Below the pieces are notes generated by a model, which searched no databases, was not told the DNA's origin, and saw nothing but the letters and a program-made list of their open reading frames with translations. DNA of 43,299 nt, taken from positions 1 to 43,299 of the forward strand of contig QEVF01000030.1 in NCBI GenBank assembly GCA_003576915.1, written 5' to 3'. This document shows, piece after piece, positions 40,538 to 43,299 of this stretch (positions within the stretch are counted from its first letter, which is position 1; each line of letters begins with the position of its first letter). This DNA comes from Planctomycetota bacterium. GTDB taxonomy: Bacteria; Planctomycetota; UBA8742; UBA2392. The position numbers and the translations under genes are program-made.

Positions 40538-41830
40538 ATGAACTACTGTTCTCGCTGGCTTTGGGCCCTGATGCTGGCCGTGCTGGCCGCTCCGGCGCTG
40601 CAAGCCAAGGAAGAGCTGGTGACGCTGCCCAAGCGCGACACGGTGCAGCTCACGATCTACAACTCGGTGGACCTGACGCTGGTGCAGGAAACCCGGACGC
40701 TGAGTTTCAAGAAAGGCAACAATCGCCTGCAGTTCTCATGGGCCCAGACGCTGATCGACCCCACGAGCGTCGAATTTCGCGCCCTTACGCAGGGCGACAA
40801 GCTGGAAGTGCTGGACACCAGCTATCCCGCTGAATCCAACGAAATGCTGATCTGGACCATCTCGGCCGAGGCGGACGTTTCCGCCCGAGTCGAGATCAGC
40901 TATTTCACCAGCGGCCTGACCTGGAGCGCTCAATACGTCGGCATGCTGGCCGCTGACGAGGCTTCCATGACACTGACGGCCTACGTCAGCGTGACCAACC
41001 GCTCGGGCGAGGAGTACGAAAACGCCCAGGTAAGGCTGGTGGTAGGCAGCATCAACCTCGTCGAGAAAATCAATCAGCTCGCCGGCGGTGAGCGCGAGCG
41101 CTACAAGCGCGATGCGGAAGGTGAAATGCGCCGCGCCACCAGGGAAAGCGCGGGCAAGAAGGACATCGTCAAGGAAGGCCTCAGCGAGTACTACATCTAC
41201 ACCGTGGGCGGCACAGAGACCATTCCGCACGGCTGGTCCAAGCGCCTGGAGAGCTTTGTGCAGGCGGGAGTGCCCGTCAGCACGGTCTACACCTATGACG
41301 CCCGCAAGTACGGCGCCGGCCTGACCAAGCTGCTGACCTTCAAGAACAACGTCGAACACAAGCTCGGCAAAGAGCCCCTGCCCGAGGGCACCGTGCGCCT
41401 CTATCGCACCATGGGTGGTAACGCCTTGAGCTATGTCGGCGAAGTGGCCACGCCCTACATCGCCAAGAATGACGAAATCAAGGTGAATGCCGGAGCCGAC
41501 GCCGAAGTCACCATGAAGCTGACGCGCCTGGGCCTGGAGAAGAAGGACCTGGCCTTCCGCCGCTGGGGCGGTCGAGCCGAAGACCAGTCGCTCGAGGGCT
41601 GGACCACCGTCGAAGACTTCAAACTCGAGGTCAAGAACTTCCGTAACAAGGACGTGCGCTTTGAAATCAACCTGGTGTTCGGCGGCGACTTTGACTTCGA
41701 CAGCTCCGCTGAGGCCTCCAAGGTGGACTTCCAGACGCGCCGCTTCGCCCAGGAACTCAAGGCGGGCTCCTCCACCCAGATCGCATTCAAACTGACCACT
41801 CGCAACGGCACGAACGTCAAGAACAGGTAG
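40538..41830 (+). CDS. Secreted DUF4139-type protein, copy 1
   Basis: A 430-residue protein with a signal peptide (LMLAVLAAPALQA, cleavage before KEEL). The mature part starts ELVTLPKRDTVQLTIYNSVDLTLVQETRTLSF, matching the N-terminus of DUF4139 proteins, and continues with YFTSGLTWSAQYVGML and LTAYVSVTNRSGEEYENAQVRLVVG, both family-typical. DUF4139 proteins are beta-rich secreted proteins of unknown function. The C-terminal half is also beta-rich. GAGGAAAACTCC precedes ATG 40538. It follows the prepilin operon by 79 bases on the same strand and could be a substrate or accessory of that system; this is inference. Confidence 0.82.
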   Translation: MNYCSRWLWALMLAVLAAPALQAKEELVTLPKRDTVQLTIYNSVDLTLVQETRTLSFKKGNNRLQFSWAQTLIDPTSVEFRALTQGDKLEVLDTSYPAESNEMLIWTISAEADVSARVEISYFTSGLTWSAQYVGMLAADEASMTLTAYVSVTNRSGEEYENAQVRLVVGSINLVEKINQLAGGERERYKRDAEGEMRRATRESAGKKDIVKEGLSEYYIYTVGGTETIPHGWSKRLESFVQAGVPVSTVYTYDARKYGAGLTKLLTFKNNVEHKLGKEPLPEGTVRLYRTMGGNALSYVGEVATPYIAKNDEIKVNAGADAEVTMKLTRLGLEKKDLAFRRWGGRAEDQSLEGWTTVEDFKLEVKNFRNKDVRFEINLVFGGDFDFDSSAEASKVDFQTRRFAQELKAGSSTQIAFKLTTRNGTNVKNR

Positions 41831-41913
41831 TCGGTCGTCGGTGGCCGGTAGTCGGTAGTCGGGAACTGCCGCGCCACCTTCAACACGATCCCGACGACTT
41901 TGACCGACGACTG
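41827..41913. repeat. Short GTAGTCGG-type repeats with inverted copies
   Basis: GTAGTCGG-like units recur at 41827-41862 (GTAGTCGG, TCGTCGG, GTAGTCG, GTAGTCGG). Inverted versions, CCGACGACTTT and GACCGACGACTG, lie at 41891-41913. Together they can form a hairpin between the two DUF4139-type genes. It may be a slippage-prone spacer or terminator; no T-tract is seen. Confidence 0.5.
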
Positions 41914-41938
41914 AACACCGCCATCCAAGGACAAACCC

Positions 41939-43054
41939 ATGAAACTCCGTCTCTTTGCCGCTGCCCTGCCCACCGCGCTGGCCTGCGCCATCATCGGCCT
42001 CTCCAGCCCCACGCCGGCCGAGGCCCGCATCAAGCTGGCGACTTTGCCCGACCGTGAGGCCGTGGCCGTGCGCTTTGACCACCCCAACCAGGTACTGGTG
42101 GAGGAAGAGCGCACCATCGCGCTGCAGGCCGGTGTGAACAACATCGACTTCTCCTGGGCCGGCACCAACATCGACAAAGGCAGCATCGTGTTCCGCCCCG
42201 CCGCCGCGGACTCCAAGGTGGAAATTCTCTCCACCAGCTACCCGCCCGGCGAAAACGCCCTGACCTGGGCCGTCTCCAGCCCTGATGCCCGCAGCGAGAA
42301 GTTCCGCATCAGCTACCTGATGGGAAACATCCAGCGCGAGACCAGTTATCAGGCCATGGTCAGCAAGGACGAGACCACCTGCAGCTTCAAGCATTACTTC
42401 AAGATCCGCAACTGGAGCGGCGAGAGCTTTGCCGAGGCCGACTTCATCACCCGCGACGGCAAGAAGTTTGAAAAGGCCCTGAGCCAGGGCGAGGCCAAGC
42501 GCGTGCTCGTCAACAAGTGGGACAACGTCAAGATCAAGAAGGAGTATGTCTATGACTTGACGCGTCAATATGAGGGCAAGGTGCTGACCGACTACGTGCT
42601 GGTGAATAGCAAGGACATCGGCCTGGGCCAGATTCCCCTGGAGTTCGGCAAGGTCCGCATCTACCAGGACGACGGCAAGGGCACCGCGGCCTTCACCGGC
42701 GAGGACTGGGGCCGCTTCACCCCCATCGGCGACGAAATGCGCCTCAACATCGGAACCGCCCAGGACATCAAGGTCGAGTTCAAGAAGATGGTCAACGATG
42801 TGACCAACCGGCGCGGCAACGTCTACGACACCGACGAGCTGGACCAGTACGAGATCAAGAACTTCAAGGACAGCGAGGTCATTCTCACCCTGGTCCTGCG
42901 CGTGGACGGCGAATGGGAGATGATGAAGGACGCTTCCGGCTTTGAGAGCTTTGAGCGCATGGACAACGAGACGGTCAAGTTCCGCGTCAAGTGCCCGCCC
43001 AAGGGCGCCCCGGTATTGCTCAAGTTCCATTACCAGCGCAAGGACGTGTGGTAG
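41939..43054 (+). CDS. Secreted DUF4139-like protein, copy 2 (divergent)
   Basis: A 371-residue protein with a signal peptide ending TPAEA-RIK. It shares the scheme of copy 1: KLATLPDREAVAVRFDHPNQVLVEEERTIAL aligned with the copy 1 N-terminus, FRISYLMGNIQRETSYQAMV, then the beta-rich C-terminal half (LRVDGEWEMMKDASGFESF). It is shorter than copy 1 and clearly divergent. AAGGA precedes ATG 41939 at 7 bases. Function unknown; secretion and tandem arrangement suggest surface or periplasmic structural roles. Confidence 0.78.
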   Translation: MKLRLFAAALPTALACAIIGLSSPTPAEARIKLATLPDREAVAVRFDHPNQVLVEEERTIALQAGVNNIDFSWAGTNIDKGSIVFRPAAADSKVEILSTSYPPGENALTWAVSSPDARSEKFRISYLMGNIQRETSYQAMVSKDETTCSFKHYFKIRNWSGESFAEADFITRDGKKFEKALSQGEAKRVLVNKWDNVKIKKEYVYDLTRQYEGKVLTDYVLVNSKDIGLGQIPLEFGKVRIYQDDGKGTAAFTGEDWGRFTPIGDEMRLNIGTAQDIKVEFKKMVNDVTNRRGNVYDTDELDQYEIKNFKDSEVILTLVLRVDGEWEMMKDASGFESFERMDNETVKFRVKCPPKGAPVLLKFHYQRKDVW

Positions 43055-43114
43055 GCAAGGCCTTGCCTTGACCACATCAGGGTTCGGGTTGCAGGTTTCA
43101 AGAAGCCTGCAACC
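43053..43114 (+). repeat. 16-bp palindrome and hairpin between DUF4139-type copies 2 and 3
   Basis: AGGCAAGGCCTTGCCT (43053-43068) is a perfect palindrome touching the copy 2 stop. GGTTGCAGG (43087-43095) pairs with CCTGCAACC (43106-43114) across a 10-base loop. Either may act as terminator or processing site between the copies. Confidence 0.5.
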
Positions 43115-43159
43115 ACGACCTGAGGTCTGACACCTGTGTCCCAAAACCTCGGAATACCC

Positions 43160-43299
43160 ATGCGTCCTGTTGCCTTCATCTGTCTCACGCTGCTGGCCTG
43201 CGCGCCGCTGTGCGCGAAAGAAGAGCTGGTGACGCTGCCCAAACGCGACGGGGTGCAGCTCACGATCTACAACAGTGAAGACCTGACGCTGGTGCGCGA
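43160..43299 (+). CDS. Secreted DUF4139-type protein, copy 3 (cut by window end)
   Basis: Forty-six residues are visible. They include a signal peptide (PVAFICLTLLACAPLCA) and a mature start KEELVTLPKRDGVQLTIYNS that is nearly identical to copy 1. At DNA level 43218-43299 differs from the matching part of copy 1 by roughly one base in eight, much closer than copy 2 is. This points to a duplication with copy 2 in between. GGA precedes ATG 43160 at 6 bases. Confidence 0.75.
   Translation, partial: MRPVAFICLTLLACAPLCAKEELVTLPKRDGVQLTIYNSEDLTLVR

Noticed and set aside
41827..41913. CRISPR-like repeat array
   Set aside because: The units are only about 8 bases, irregular, and without spacers.
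40736..43144. An 802-codon open frame on the minus strand
   Set aside because: It is antisense to two DUF4139-type genes with signal peptides and ribosome sites. Its translation is low-complexity Val/Leu/Asp/Gly with no domains.

Overview
The window is a GC-rich stretch of chromosome from a Gram-negative-type (diderm) bacterium. A Planctomycetota or similarly deep-branching lineage is the best guess. This rests on four things: the gene order tpiA-secG-yicC-gmk-rpoZ with a stand-alone CoaC flavoprotein, a bifunctional archaeal-type FBP aldolase/phosphatase, very large prepilin-like proteins with lectin-like domains, and heptosyltransferase/WaaG-type glycosyltransferases. The phylum is inferred, not proven. 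I see no phage, insertion sequence or CRISPR array.

Layout. 1-4.8 kb: a truncated esterase lipoprotein gene with a folded 5' leader, a divergent XRE-cupin regulator, a lipoprotein cytochrome cd1 nitrite reductase (nirS) and a PQQ-type beta-propeller lipoprotein. 4.8-9.4 kb (minus strand): a housekeeping operon, tpiA-secG-yicC-gmk-rpoZ-coaC plus a small unknown gene; the triosephosphate isomerase carries a Pro/Ala-rich tail. 9.6-12.4 kb (minus): a Cu(I) P-type ATPase with two heavy-metal-binding modules, preceded by a small secreted Cys-rich protein whose start abuts a perfect 32-bp palindrome resembling a MerR-family promoter. 12.5-13.7 kb: FBP aldolase/phosphatase. Two tRNA-Arg genes (UCU and CCG anticodons) flank a membrane protein and a tricorn-type protease. 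18-20.5 kb: htpX, a GNAT acetyltransferase, and rpmA and rplU (L27, L21). 20.5-26.1 kb: a WaaG-like glycosyltransferase, then a tightly coupled operon pyrB, GT9 glycosyltransferase, alpha/beta hydrolase, pyrC'. This PyrC homologue has lost nearly all metal ligands and looks like the non-catalytic partner of a class A aspartate transcarbamoylase.

26-32 kb: secreted SH3/coiled-coil, PA14/IPT and beta-propeller proteins. 32.4-40.5 kb: a four-gene overlapping prepilin operon (GspH-, GspK-, GspJ- and GspI-like). The GspK-like protein is 1758 residues, several times the usual size, with a LamG-like domain and a recurring short module that is also found in the GspJ-like protein. 40.5 kb to the end: three tandem, related secreted proteins of the DUF4139 type, the last cut by the window edge.

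The strongest leads are the pseudo-dihydroorotase operon, the giant prepilin operon with its DUF4139 array, and the palindromic promoter of the copper gene pair.
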